Below, one piece after another: positions 1-7,244 of a stretch of 21,864 nt of DNA. A program made the position numbers and the translations under genes. The stretch spans positions 1 through 21,864 of the forward strand of contig JBMYJR010000051.1 of the NCBI GenBank assembly GCA_049594615.1, read 5' to 3'. Numbering within the stretch: the stretch's first letter is position 1; every line of letters starts with the position of its first letter. Origin of the DNA: CAXPZW01 sp049594615 (GTDB lineage Bacteria > Bacteroidota > Bacteroidia > Flavobacteriales_D > Sanyastnellaceae). The notes below the pieces were generated by a model. That model ran no database searches. It was given only the letters and a program-made list of their open reading frames with translations, and was not told the origin of the DNA.

Positions 1-451
1 CGCCGATCTTCAGCTTGAGGCAGCGGAATCCCTCAGCCAACTTCTCCTCGATTTGGGTGCGCATGAAATCCAGGTCGCCCATCCAAATGAGTCCGTTGAT
101 GGGTTGGCCTTGGCCGTGTAAAAACGGGGTGTCAAACAAGCGGGTAGGGTCGACTTGGGCGCGGCTGTGGAGCAACGTCTCGATGCCAAAAACCAGAGAG
201 GGAAACTGCGCCCAGTTTGCTCTGTCGGCTACAAAGACTTCGGGGGCGGCCAGGGCCACTTCCAACGCTTCGCGGTAGCCTGCCTTGGGTTCGGGGCTTA
301 GGCCCCAAATGGGCGAGGCCTCACCAGCACCGATCAAACGGTCGCCTTCGTACTCCAATAGGAGCCAGGTGTCCTTGGTATGCAAGGTGTCCCGGCTGGT
401 TTGGGCCGGGCGGTTGAAGTCCAGTAGCAGGTGGTGCAGTCTAACCGACAT
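1..451 (-). CDS. menC: o-succinylbenzoate synthase MenC, N-terminal part (cut by window edge)
   Basis: First 150 residues of an enolase-superfamily o-succinylbenzoate synthase, which dehydrates SHCHC to o-succinylbenzoate in menaquinone synthesis; a cytosolic enzyme. The translation begins MSVRLHHLLLDF and shows the N-terminal capping domain with the GAGEASPIWGLSPE substrate-loop region (about residues 41-54), the INGLIWMGD strand (118-126), and at the cut edge LKLKIG with the Lys-x-Lys pair (K146, K148) expected of the first catalytic lysines of the barrel. The rest, including the metal-binding Asp/Glu residues, lies beyond position 1. The start ATG overlaps the end of the upstream membrane-protein gene by 11 nt, so the two are probably translationally coupled. 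The identity rests on these motifs plus the men-operon context. Confidence 0.9.
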   Translation of the reverse strand, partial: MSVRLHHLLLDFNRPAQTSRDTLHTKDTWLLLEYEGDRLIGAGEASPIWGLSPEPKAGYREALEVALAAPEVFVADRANWAQFPSLVFGIETLLHSRAQVDPTRLFDTPFLHGQGQPINGLIWMGDLDFMRTQIEEKLAEGFRCLKLKIG

Positions 452-1508
452 GCAGCCCTCCCAATTTCATCATGATTTTCTCTAAGGGGCCGTGGGTCTT
501 GTAGCGTCGCCACACCGTGGTAAAGACAAAACAAGCCATTATAAAGAAGAACGTAATTACCCCAATCACTTCAGGGCGCTGCAGGTCTTCCGCATCGATC
601 ACGCCAAACTGACCTGCAAACACAAAGCTCGCTCCCACGATCACGGCGGCCCCGTAAAGGGTAAACTTCATACGGCCCATACGGGTGAGGGTTTTCACCG
701 GTGAAGAGTCTTTTATCTTTTGCATCAACAGGGTCACGTACGGCACGTATAAACTGCATAAGCAGATACCAGCAACGGTGAACAGCGCCCCATGCTGGAA
801 CCAGTCGAACGGCCAGAAAGTGCTTTCCAGCTCGCGCGGTGCGTACTGGTAAAATTTGTCGATCTGCGGGTCCAAAATCAGCATCAACACAAACAGGCCA
901 ATGCTCCAAGTTGTGATGGTACGCAGGTTGCGCCTTTGGGTGAAGTTGATCTTGCCAAACACCATGCCCACCAAGTAGTAAGCCGCCCATGGAATGAAAC
1001 CGTAATAGCTGCGGAAGAGCACAAAAGTGATGGACTTGGGAATGAAGTCTCCGCGGTTGACCGCCGATACCGGTTGCACGTACTCGCTCCAATTCAACGC
1101 GTAGAACTTGAAGCTTGCAGCGATGACCATTGATGCCGCCAGAATCAAGGTGCCTGACCTCAACTTGGCTAACCAAGGGGTCACAAAGTAGAGCAAGCCC
1201 AAAATGATGAATAGGTGCAGCGGAAACCAGATGGCCAAAAAGAACCCGGCTGCCGCAAACAGTAGGCCTTTACGCTGGCAGTACATGGTGAATTTACCCG
1301 ACTTCAGCCCCTTTTTCATAAAAAGTACTTCGTGCATGCCGCACAGGAACAGGAACAGTCCGCCAAAGCCGTCGACAATCCAGTTGTTGTAGTGGCGACT
1401 CATCGAGCGGAATTCATCGCTCAAAACCGAGGAATAGGCAAAAACGACCATCACAATCAGGGCAATGGCCATGGAGGCGTGGATGGCAGCGCTGCGTTCG
1501 GGTTTCAT
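441..1508 (-). CDS. polytopic membrane protein, DUF418/acyltransferase-like
   Basis: A 355-residue integral membrane protein with about eight to ten hydrophobic helices, for example around residues 13-29, 48-60, 81-112, 119-135, 165-184, 199-211, 240-262 and 285-340. The C-terminus, an aromatic/Arg-rich segment followed by HGPLEKIMMKLGG, resembles the conserved end of DUF418 proteins (W-R-...-GPLE), a family related to membrane acyltransferases; no catalytic residues can be assigned by eye. It sits between menA and menC in the same direction. A TATATTTG promoter element lies 22 nt before its ATG, so it may be transcribed both from the operon and on its own. A role in quinone synthesis is not shown by the sequence; its presence may just reflect operon packing. 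The start at 1508 is the first Met after the menA stop. Confidence 0.75.
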   Translation of the reverse strand: MKPERSAAIHASMAIALIVMVVFAYSSVLSDEFRSMSRHYNNWIVDGFGGLFLFLCGMHEVLFMKKGLKSGKFTMYCQRKGLLFAAAGFFLAIWFPLHLFIILGLLYFVTPWLAKLRSGTLILAASMVIAASFKFYALNWSEYVQPVSAVNRGDFIPKSITFVLFRSYYGFIPWAAYYLVGMVFGKINFTQRRNLRTITTWSIGLFVLMLILDPQIDKFYQYAPRELESTFWPFDWFQHGALFTVAGICLCSLYVPYVTLLMQKIKDSSPVKTLTRMGRMKFTLYGAAVIVGASFVFAGQFGVIDAEDLQRPEVIGVITFFFIMACFVFTTVWRRYKTHGPLEKIMMKLGGLHVG

Positions 1509-1530
1509 TAATCTTTAACGTAAGGTGCGG

Positions 1531-1538
1531 CAAATATA
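1531..1538 (-). promoter_or_regulatory. Bacteroidota-type -7 promoter element (TATATTTG)
   Basis: Reads TATATTTG on the minus strand, an exact match to TAnnTTTG, and lies just after the menA stop, 22 nt before the ATG of the DUF418-like gene. No clear -33 TTG is visible, so this is a candidate internal promoter only. Confidence 0.45.
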
Positions 1539-1540
1539 AG

Positions 1541-2521
1541 TCACCATGCTGGGGTCCACCAGAAGCTACTCACCAGCATGCAAACGGCCAGAAGCAAGGC
1601 CCCCAAAGCCACCTTTTTGAGTTCCGGGTCAAGTGCTGCCGGGGTGGGTTCGCTCAGCACTTTTTTGATGTGCGGTACGAATAAAATCCCGGGCAAGAAC
1701 CACAACAGGTGGATGCGTCGGAATTGAGGATGAAGCAAGTACAGCGCAATGATGCTGCCCCACGCCAGCAAAATCAGCGTGATGTGGTAGGTGCGCGCGT
1801 TGTCCAGTCCCATGGAGACCACCAAGGTGTTTTTGCCCGAGTTGCGGTCGTTGTCGATGTCGCGCATGTTGTTCAGGTTGAGCACCGCTACTGCAAGCAG
1901 CCCAAAGGTGAGGGCACCCAGCCAGGCTTCGATGCTCACAAAATCGGCCACGACGTAGTACATGCCCACGACTGCTACTGGGCCAAAAAACAGAAACACG
2001 AATGCGTCGCCCAATCCGCGGTAGCCAAAGGCGTTTTTGCCCACGGTATACTTTACGGCAGCCCAAATGCCCAGCAATCCCAACCCCACGAAGATGCCCA
2101 CAGTTGGGGTGAAGAGGACCGTTTCAAAGCGCAAGTACAGCGCACTTACCCCCGTGACAAAAGCCAGTATTCCCGTAAGGATCATGGCCCGCAGCATGGC
2201 TTTGGGGGTCAGACTGCCGGCTTGCAAGGTGCGCTCGGGGCCTAAGCGATCGGGGTTGTCGGTGCCTTTGGAGAAGTCACCGTAGTCGTTGGCAAAGTTG
2301 GACAGGATCTGCAGCAAGAAGGCGGTCAACAACAGCAGTCCCATGATCCACGGAAGGTATTCTAGGTAGGCCGGCGCGGCAATGCGCCCGGTAGTGAAAT
2401 ACGTCAGATAGCCCAGCACGGACCCGCCTAAAATGCCAGAGGCGGCCAAAGGCAAGGTACGTAAACGGGCGGCTTGCAGCCAGGCAGCCGCGCCGCCTTT
2501 TAAAGCGCTTGAATCAGCCAT
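1541..2521 (-). CDS. menA: 1,4-dihydroxy-2-naphthoate polyprenyltransferase MenA
   Basis: A 326-residue UbiA-family prenyltransferase that attaches the polyprenyl tail to 1,4-dihydroxy-2-naphthoate, giving demethylmenaquinone in the inner membrane. Two Asp-rich prenyl-diphosphate/Mg2+ sites are visible: NFANDYGDFSKGTDNPD at about residues 75-91 and NLNNMRDIDNDRNSGKNT at about 215-232. About nine hydrophobic helices lie around them. The length is normal for MenA. The first eight bases (ATGGCTGA) overlap the end of menD, so translation of menA is probably coupled to menD. No menB is inserted between the two genes, as it is in some other men operons. Confidence 0.97.
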   Translation of the reverse strand: MADSSALKGGAAAWLQAARLRTLPLAASGILGGSVLGYLTYFTTGRIAAPAYLEYLPWIMGLLLLTAFLLQILSNFANDYGDFSKGTDNPDRLGPERTLQAGSLTPKAMLRAMILTGILAFVTGVSALYLRFETVLFTPTVGIFVGLGLLGIWAAVKYTVGKNAFGYRGLGDAFVFLFFGPVAVVGMYYVVADFVSIEAWLGALTFGLLAVAVLNLNNMRDIDNDRNSGKNTLVVSMGLDNARTYHITLILLAWGSIIALYLLHPQFRRIHLLWFLPGILFVPHIKKVLSEPTPAALDPELKKVALGALLLAVCMLVSSFWWTPAW

Positions 2522-4196
2522 GCGCCTGTGATTTCAACGTGGCAAAGTAGGCCTTGAGCACCTCTGCATTGGTGTTGCGCGGGGTAAAGACCTCGAGCAC
2601 AGCAGGGCCGTTTTGGGCCTCGAGCCACGCTAATCCTGCGCGGAGCTCGTCGTTGGATCCTGCGCTTTGGTAGGCCAGACCGAGGTCAGTAACCAAGGCC
2701 TGCGCGGTGCGGTGGTGGTGGCTTTCAAAGTAGCGTTCCATTACCCCGCTTTGTTCGGGGCCTGGAATGATGCGGAAGATGCCGCCCCCTTGGTTGTTGA
2801 CCACCACCACCTTGAGTCCGGCTTTGGGTTGATCGTTCCACAAGGCATTGCTGTCGTAAAAGAAGGCCACGTCTCCGCTGACCAACCACGTCTGAGCGGT
2901 CGTCACGGCGTTGGCACCTAAAGCGGTAGACGTGCAACCGTCAATACCACTGGTGCCACGATTACCAAAGTAGTGCAGGTCGGTGCGCGGGTCGTCCAGC
3001 AGGAAGTAGCGCACCACCGCACTGTTGCCCATTTGCAGCTTACTCCCAGCAGGAATGGAGCGGTGCACGGCTTGGATCACCTGCATGTCGCTGAACCCGG
3101 CCTGCGCCACGTAGGCGTCGTGCTGGGTTTGGTTGGCGCCGTTTCGTGCTTGCCACGGCTGGGCGTATTCGGCCTGAGAAGACCAATCCAATTCTGCAAA
3201 GAAGTGGTGTGGTTGCATGCGGAACGCGCGCGTAAGCGAGGCGTAGGTGTCCATCTGAGGGGTGATGGGGTCAACATGCCAGTGTTCTGCAGGCGGATCT
3301 TCACGGAAGAGGGCCTTGATTTTCTTGGAGATGATGTTGGTGCCAAAGGTGATGAGCACTTCGGGCACAAAGGCGTCGCGTTCGACGCCGGTAAATGTCA
3401 TCAAGAGCCGGTCGATGCAGCCTACAAACCGGGCGTGGGCGAGGTTGCTGTGGTGTTCGGTGAGCACCAGAACGTTCGGCAAGGCACTGAGGCGTTCGAG
3501 GTCTTGCTGCAGTGGGGCGTCGGGAGGTTGGCTGCCGGCAAGGATGAGCACACTTTTGGCTGCAGCGCAGCGGTTGTTGAGGGCTTGACTTTGGTTTGCG
3601 GGCAGCGAGGTGAGAGCGGGTGGAGGAGTGGGCGTGCGCAAGGCAGGCAAATCCCGGTCAGAAACCTCGTACAGTGGTTCGCGCAAGAAAACATTGAAGT
3701 GAACCGGACCGTCTGCCCCGTCGCGCATCGACAGCAAGGCGTTGTGCACCGAGCGCCATTGGTGCAGACGTTGGTCGGGGTGGGCGATGTCTTCGCGGAC
3801 GTCCACAGCGGCTCGCACGTGGGGGCCGAAGATGCCGCTCTGGAAAATGGTTTGCCCGTCGCCCTGACCGATCCATTCTTCTGGCCGGTCGGCAGTGAGC
3901 ACTACCAATGGGATGCGTTGAAAGTAGGCTTCGGCCACTGCTGGCGCATAGTTGTAAGCGGCTGAACCACTGGTACAGCAAATGGCCACCGGTTCGCCGG
4001 ATTGCTGGGCCATACCCAAGGCCACAAACGCGGCCGAACGTTCGTCGATGATCACATGTGTTTCTACCTCAGGATGGCGATCGAGCGAAACGCTCAATGG
4101 GGCGTTCCGGGATCCTGGAGAGATCACCACCCTGCGCACGCCGTGGTGCACCAACAGGTGGATCAGATCACGAACACTTTGTTTGTTTGAGAGCAT
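2514..4196 (-). CDS. menD: SEPHCHC synthase MenD (2-succinyl-5-enolpyruvyl-6-hydroxy-3-cyclohexene-1-carboxylate synthase)
   Basis: A 560-residue ThDP-dependent enzyme joining isochorismate and 2-oxoglutarate to SEPHCHC. The N-terminal Pyr domain has VVISPGSRNAPLS (about 23-35) and DERSAAFVALGMA (51-63), with E52 as the expected cofactor-activating glutamate. CTSGSAAYNYAPAVAEAY and LTADRPEE follow. The C-terminal PP domain has the ThDP/Mg2+ signature GDVAFFYD...NN at about 441-468. An open frame extends upstream to 4340, but that extension is Pro/Arg-rich and overlaps menF. The Met at 4196 (MLSNKQSVRDL) matches the usual MenD start and leaves a 22-nt gap containing GGAAG. It overlaps menA by 8 nt. 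Confidence 0.96.
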   Translation of the reverse strand: MLSNKQSVRDLIHLLVHHGVRRVVISPGSRNAPLSVSLDRHPEVETHVIIDERSAAFVALGMAQQSGEPVAICCTSGSAAYNYAPAVAEAYFQRIPLVVLTADRPEEWIGQGDGQTIFQSGIFGPHVRAAVDVREDIAHPDQRLHQWRSVHNALLSMRDGADGPVHFNVFLREPLYEVSDRDLPALRTPTPPPALTSLPANQSQALNNRCAAAKSVLILAGSQPPDAPLQQDLERLSALPNVLVLTEHHSNLAHARFVGCIDRLLMTFTGVERDAFVPEVLITFGTNIISKKIKALFREDPPAEHWHVDPITPQMDTYASLTRAFRMQPHHFFAELDWSSQAEYAQPWQARNGANQTQHDAYVAQAGFSDMQVIQAVHRSIPAGSKLQMGNSAVVRYFLLDDPRTDLHYFGNRGTSGIDGCTSTALGANAVTTAQTWLVSGDVAFFYDSNALWNDQPKAGLKVVVVNNQGGGIFRIIPGPEQSGVMERYFESHHHRTAQALVTDLGLAYQSAGSNDELRAGLAWLEAQNGPAVLEVFTPRNTNAEVLKAYFATLKSQAHG

Positions 4197-4218
4197 GAAG
4201 ACGTCTTCCAAAGCGAAA

Positions 4219-5211
4219 TTAGTACATCCGCAGCACCGAGAGTAGGGTTTCGGCCTTGGCTTCGGTTTCGGTCCATTCGGCCTCGGGATCCGAGTCTTTG
4301 GTGAGCCCGCCCCCGACGTACAGCAAGGCCGCTGATGCACTCAGTTGCATGCAACGCAGCATTACAAACAACTCGGCAGGAGCGTTGTTGGGCACCCAGC
4401 CCATGAATCCGGTGTACAAGCCGCGATCGTGGGTTTCGTGTGCGGCGATCCATGCGGCTGCCTCGGCTTGGGGCAATCCGCACACCGCTGGGGTGGGGTG
4501 TAGGATTTGGGCCAAGGGCAAGGCTCCGGTGGCCGTGGCAAAACGCAACGCGGTCCGCCGGTGGGTGAGGTGGCCTGCACGGTGGTCTTCCGGGCCTGTG
4601 GTTTGGGTGATGACTGCGCCTGCTTCAGCCAAGCGGGCTCGCAGGTAGTCGGTGACCAAGGCTTGTTCCTCTACCTCTTTGGAGGTCCAGGGCGAGGTGC
4701 GTAGCTCCGCTGCGGTGCGGGTGCCCGCCAGCGAAATGGTTTCGCCAGTACCGCCGTGCAACTTCAAGAGGCGCTCCGGAGAGGCGCCCACCCATACAGG
4801 AGATCCGGGCAAGTGCACGGCAAATACATATGCGGTCGGGTAGGTGGTTTCCAGGGCCATCAGCAAGTCGCCCAACCGGAGGGCTGAGCCCAAGTCGTGT
4901 TTGACCGTGCGTGACAGCACCACTTTTTGGTATGCGACGGGCATGGCATCTACTGCGGCTCGCACGCGTTGTAAGTGCGTGGCTTTGTCTGGAGAGGCTT
5001 CCAACGTAAAATTGGCGAGTGGAGTTGTGGCTTCGGGCAAGGCATCCAGTTCGCGCAGGTGCACGGGGGCTGCACCTCGCTGGTAGGGTTGGATGACAAA
5101 TGCGTCGCCCGTACCTAGAGCATGGGCCAACCGCCAAGGCTGACCGGGGTAGCGGGTCAGTGCCCACGGGTGGGCCAGATCCAATCCGGTGTTGAGCGAG
5201 GTGATGTTCAT
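4219..5211 (-). CDS. menF: isochorismate synthase MenF
   Basis: A 330-residue chorismate-binding enzyme converting chorismate to isochorismate, the first committed step of menaquinone synthesis. Family motifs appear in order: AYQKVVLSRT (K96 is the expected general base), VGASPERLL (E146), SLAGTR (160-165), KEVEEQALV (178-186), LHPTPAVCGLP (237-247), HETHDRGLYTGFMGW (258-272), and LYVGGGLTKDSDPEAEW...EAK at the C-terminus with the Mg2+-binding glutamates. At 330 residues it is shorter than E. coli MenF or EntC, mostly because the N-terminal region is reduced. Its ATG overlaps the menI stop by 4 nt (ATGA). A salicylate or anthranilate synthase relative is a formal alternative, but the menD neighbour settles the role. 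Confidence 0.95.
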   Translation of the reverse strand: MNITSLNTGLDLAHPWALTRYPGQPWRLAHALGTGDAFVIQPYQRGAAPVHLRELDALPEATTPLANFTLEASPDKATHLQRVRAAVDAMPVAYQKVVLSRTVKHDLGSALRLGDLLMALETTYPTAYVFAVHLPGSPVWVGASPERLLKLHGGTGETISLAGTRTAAELRTSPWTSKEVEEQALVTDYLRARLAEAGAVITQTTGPEDHRAGHLTHRRTALRFATATGALPLAQILHPTPAVCGLPQAEAAAWIAAHETHDRGLYTGFMGWVPNNAPAELFVMLRCMQLSASAALLYVGGGLTKDSDPEAEWTETEAKAETLLSVLRMY

Positions 5212-5630
5212 CCCTGCGCCTCAGGGTTGGGGATGATCATGGTAGTCAAACGGCCGGAGGCCACTTTGCGGCCTTTTTCGTCTTCGATGGTGATGAGCCA
5301 CACGTGCATGCGCCCGCCTTGGTGTTCGATGCGGGCCTTGCCGGTCACGGTTCCTGAACGCACACCACGCAGGTGATTGCAATTCACTTCTACGCCCACC
5401 GCCAGTTTGCCTTGGTCGTACACCAATAAGTGGGATCCCACACTGCCCAAGGTTTCGGCCAACACCACGCTGGCGCCGCCATGCAACAAACCGTAGGGTT
5501 GATGGGTGCGGTGGTCTACCGGCATGGTACCTTCCACGTAGCCGGCTTCGGCGCGGGTGATCTCAATGCCAAGTTGTGCGCCAATGGTGTGGGCGCTTTG
5601 TGCTCGCAGGCGTGTAATTTCCTCTTCCAT
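5208..5630 (-). CDS. menI: hotdog-fold thioesterase, probable DHNA-CoA thioesterase MenI
   Basis: A 140-residue hotdog (PaaI/YdiI-type) thioesterase. The segment GLLHGGASVVLAETLGSVG is nearly the same as the active-site helix of E. coli MenI (YdiI). It includes H50, the GG turn and the catalytic glutamate E59. It would hydrolyse 1,4-dihydroxy-2-naphthoyl-CoA to the free acid used by MenA, and it leads the men operon, which supports that assignment over phenylacetate metabolism. The frame is open to an ATG at 5678, but I chose the ATG at 5630 (MEEEITRLRAQ) because family members start there and a promoter-like TACTTTCG ends 4 nt before it. It shares an ATGA overlap with menF. Confidence 0.88.
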   Translation of the reverse strand: MEEEITRLRAQSAHTIGAQLGIEITRAEAGYVEGTMPVDHRTHQPYGLLHGGASVVLAETLGSVGSHLLVYDQGKLAVGVEVNCNHLRGVRSGTVTGKARIEHQGGRMHVWLITIEDEKGRKVASGRLTTMIIPNPEAQG

Positions 5631-5634
5631 ACAG

Positions 5635-5642
5635 CGAAAGTA
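5635..5642 (-). promoter_or_regulatory. -7 promoter element of the men operon (TACTTTCG), predicted leaderless
   Basis: Minus-strand TACTTTCG fits TAnnTTYG and ends 4 nt before the menI ATG. With the usual spacing of such elements the transcript would begin at or next to the start codon. It is the only intergenic candidate for the men operon. Confidence 0.5.
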
Positions 5643-5695
5643 ACCCACGGGCACCGTGTGGAGTTCACCGCGAACCACAAGGCCGACTGATCTGT

Positions 5696-5703
5696 TAATT
5701 TTG
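5696..5703 (+). promoter_or_regulatory. -7 promoter element of the response regulator (TAATTTTG), predicted leaderless
   Basis: TAATTTTG matches TAnnTTTG exactly and ends 4 nt before the ATG at 5708. It lies about 54 nt from the oppositely oriented menI element, giving a compact divergent promoter pair. I see no convincing -33 TTG at the expected distance. Confidence 0.5.
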
Positions 5704-5707
5704 CCGT

Positions 5708-6406
5708 ATGCTCCAAGAACGCGACACCCGGATCCTGGTGGTGGAAGACGACAAGGCCCTCCAAACCCTGCTCGACATCAACCTGGAGGCCGAAGGTTAC
5801 CACGTGACGTGCACCGATTCAGGCAAGGAGGCGGTGAACCTGCTCACCTCGCGCCGCTTTGATTTGGTGGTGCTTGACGTGATGCTGCCCGACATGGATG
5901 GTTTTGCCGTATGCCAAGCCGTGCGCATCAAAGGGGTGGAGGTGCCCATCCTGTTTTTGACCGCACGCAACGCCGGTGTTGACCGTGTCGAAGGCCTCCG
6001 TTTAGGTGCCGATGATTACCTCACCAAGCCGTTCGAGCTGGAAGAATTGCTGTTGCGCATTGGCAATCTGATCCGCCGCAACACCACTTCGGCCCTGCCA
6101 GAAGAAGTTTTTTCCTTCGGCGACAACAAGGTTTACTTCAAGAGTTTTGAGGTCATCGGGCGCTCTGGAGAGCGCGTACGCATCAACAAACGCGAGATGG
6201 AATTTTTGCGCTATCTGATTCTAAATCAGGGACAGGTGGTGCGTCGTGAAGACATTTTGGAGCAGGTTTGGGGCTACGATGTGTTCCCCAATACCCGCAC
6301 CATCGACAACTATGTTTTGGCCTTGCGAAAACATTTTGAGGAAAATCCGAGGCAACCCCGGTACATCCATTCCGTCAGAGGAGTAGGATATAAATTCACG
6401 CCCTAG
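5708..6406 (+). CDS. OmpR/PhoB-family response regulator transcription factor
   Basis: A 232-residue two-domain regulator. The receiver domain has the acidic pocket E13/D14/D15, the phospho-acceptor D57 in VVLDVMLPDMDG, T85 in LFLTAR and the invariant K107 in YLTKPF. The C-terminal winged-helix DNA-binding domain (about 130-232) contains the NKREMEFLRYL helix, the ILEQVWGYD turn and the terminal RYIHSVRGVGYKFTP hairpin. All phosphorelay residues are present, so it should be phosphorylatable, but no sensor histidine kinase is next to it in this window. It is transcribed divergently from the men operon and could control it, which is inference from position only. Transcription probably ends at the hairpin at 6518-6551. 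Confidence 0.93.
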   Translation: MLQERDTRILVVEDDKALQTLLDINLEAEGYHVTCTDSGKEAVNLLTSRRFDLVVLDVMLPDMDGFAVCQAVRIKGVEVPILFLTARNAGVDRVEGLRLGADDYLTKPFELEELLLRIGNLIRRNTTSALPEEVFSFGDNKVYFKSFEVIGRSGERVRINKREMEFLRYLILNQGQVVRREDILEQVWGYDVFPNTRTIDNYVLALRKHFEENPRQPRYIHSVRGVGYKFTP

Positions 6407-6434
6407 AGAAAAAAAGTTTTCCGATCGGGGCAAC

Positions 6435-6483
6435 CCTTTAGAAATTATCCGTCTAAAGGATGTACGCAGTGAAACAACTGCGT
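6435..6483 (+). other. two tandem perfect hairpins in the 3' region of the response regulator
   Basis: CCTTTAGA (6435-6442) pairs with TCTAAAGG (6452-6459) over 8 bp with a 9-nt loop. ACGCAGT (6464-6470) pairs with ACTGCGT (6477-6483) over 7 bp with a 6-nt loop. Together with the terminator hairpin downstream they form three stem-loops in about 110 nt. This could be a structured 3' UTR or a small RNA processed from it; the sequence does not decide. Confidence 0.5.
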
Positions 6484-6517
6484 TGGTTTCAAAATTTTCC
6501 TTGCAGGTTTACAGAAG

Positions 6518-6551
6518 GGGGTGTCGGTAACGACATCCCTTTTTGTCTTTT
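6518..6551 (+). terminator. rho-independent terminator after the response regulator
   Basis: GGGGTGTCG (6518-6526), tetraloop GTAA, CGACATCCC (6531-6539): a 9-bp stem with one G-T pair, followed directly by TTTTTGTCTTTT. The T-run side shows that it serves the plus strand. The minus-strand antitoxin gene converges on the same site. Confidence 0.85.
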
Positions 6552-6576
6552 AGGAATCGCCCGTCCTGGTGGGGTT

Positions 6577-6912
6577 TTAGGCCGCCGAGTCGTCTCTGGG
6601 AACGGCCTTCACTTCCAGCGAAACATCCAAGAAATCTTGCAATGCGATGAACACCGCAATCAGCTTTTTTGCATTGGGGTTGCCCCCAGGACCAAAGCTG
6701 CGGTGCAATGATTTTGGGGATTTGCCCAATTTTTTTCCGAGGGATTCGAAGCCTACAGAGCTGTGCACTGCAATTTTGATTTTCTCCCGCGCCAGCTGAA
6801 GTTCTCCGTGTAGGATGTTTTGTGCTGCATCTGCCAATAGCAAAGAGCGGTACTCTGGTGAGCGTTGGGTCTGTTCAACGAAGAACTTCTGGATTTCTTT
6901 AGACAGTGCCAT
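6577..6912 (-). CDS. HigA-like antitoxin with helix-turn-helix domain
   Basis: A 111-residue protein whose middle (about 54-95) reads SVGFESLGKKLGKSPKSLHRSFGPGGNP...KKLIAVFIALQ. This matches the pattern of addiction-module antidotes next to HigB/RelE-type killer proteins (a G-x-x-x-L-A-x-x-x-G-x-S...L-x-x-x-L-x-x-x-G-N-P helix-turn-helix). It would bind and neutralise the toxin and repress the operon. The frame is open to 6987, but I chose the ATG at 6912 (MALSKEIQ) because it overlaps the toxin stop by 14 nt, as usual for coupled toxin-antitoxin pairs. The order is toxin first, antitoxin second, as in higBA. Since the toxin reading frame is broken, this gene may be a relic or may still serve as a repressor. 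Confidence 0.75.
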   Translation of the reverse strand: MALSKEIQKFFVEQTQRSPEYRSLLLADAAQNILHGELQLAREKIKIAVHSSVGFESLGKKLGKSPKSLHRSFGPGGNPNAKKLIAVFIALQDFLDVSLEVKAVPRDDSAA

Positions 6913-7228
6913 GGCTGCGTGCGGTATGAAAGTGACTCCAATACGTCCGTGCTTTGAGGATGTTTTTGGCTTGGTGCTTCTTGGCACTGCCCCAGAGTGC
7001 GAGCAGACGGTTGTGTTCGATCCGTCCGAAGTACAAACGCATTTCCTTTCTTCCTCGAATGCGGGCTTCGCCCAGCCCCGCTGACAGCTACTTCAAATTA
7101 GAAGTGTTCCCCATCGACAGACGCAACAAGTAGCCTGTGACTCGGGTCAGTTCTGAAGGCTCCAGCGTGGGCATACATTCCAGAAAAGGAACACGGCCGT
7201 CTTCGACATAGTGGACGATGACTAGCAC
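6899..7228 (-). pseudogene. HigB/RelE-like toxin gene interrupted by an in-frame TAG
   Basis: Reading from a GTG at 7228 to TAA at 6899 gives 110 codons with a single internal amber stop at 7088-7090 (codon 47). Before it the frame reads HYVEDGRVPFLE...ELTRVTGYLLRLSMGN; after it, LSAGLGEARIRGRKE, MRLYFGR, LLALWGSAKKHQ and KARTYWSHF. That is the usual order of addiction-module killer proteins of the HigB/Gp49 type: the DGR-x-P-F start, the R-L-x-x-G-N helix, the G-x-x-E-x-R-I and R-x-Y-F-G strands, the G-x-x-K-K/S-x-Q loop and the K-A-x-x-Y-W end. Without the TAG the gene would be full length. It starts 16 nt after the 261-codon gene and overlaps the antitoxin. An intact start downstream (ATG, MRLYFGR) would give only a fragment. 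One base change could explain the stop, though suppression or a sequence error is possible. Confidence 0.72.
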
Positions 7229-7244
7229 GAAGGTGAGATCAATG

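Noticed and set aside
4197..4340. N-terminal extension of menD to an ATG at 4340
   Set aside because: It overlaps the end of menF in another frame, is Pro/Arg/Lys-rich and has no counterpart in MenD; the Met at 4196 gives the standard start.
6460..6711. Plus-strand open frame covering the hairpins and the antitoxin
   Set aside because: It runs through the terminator and is antisense to the antitoxin gene; no recognisable protein.
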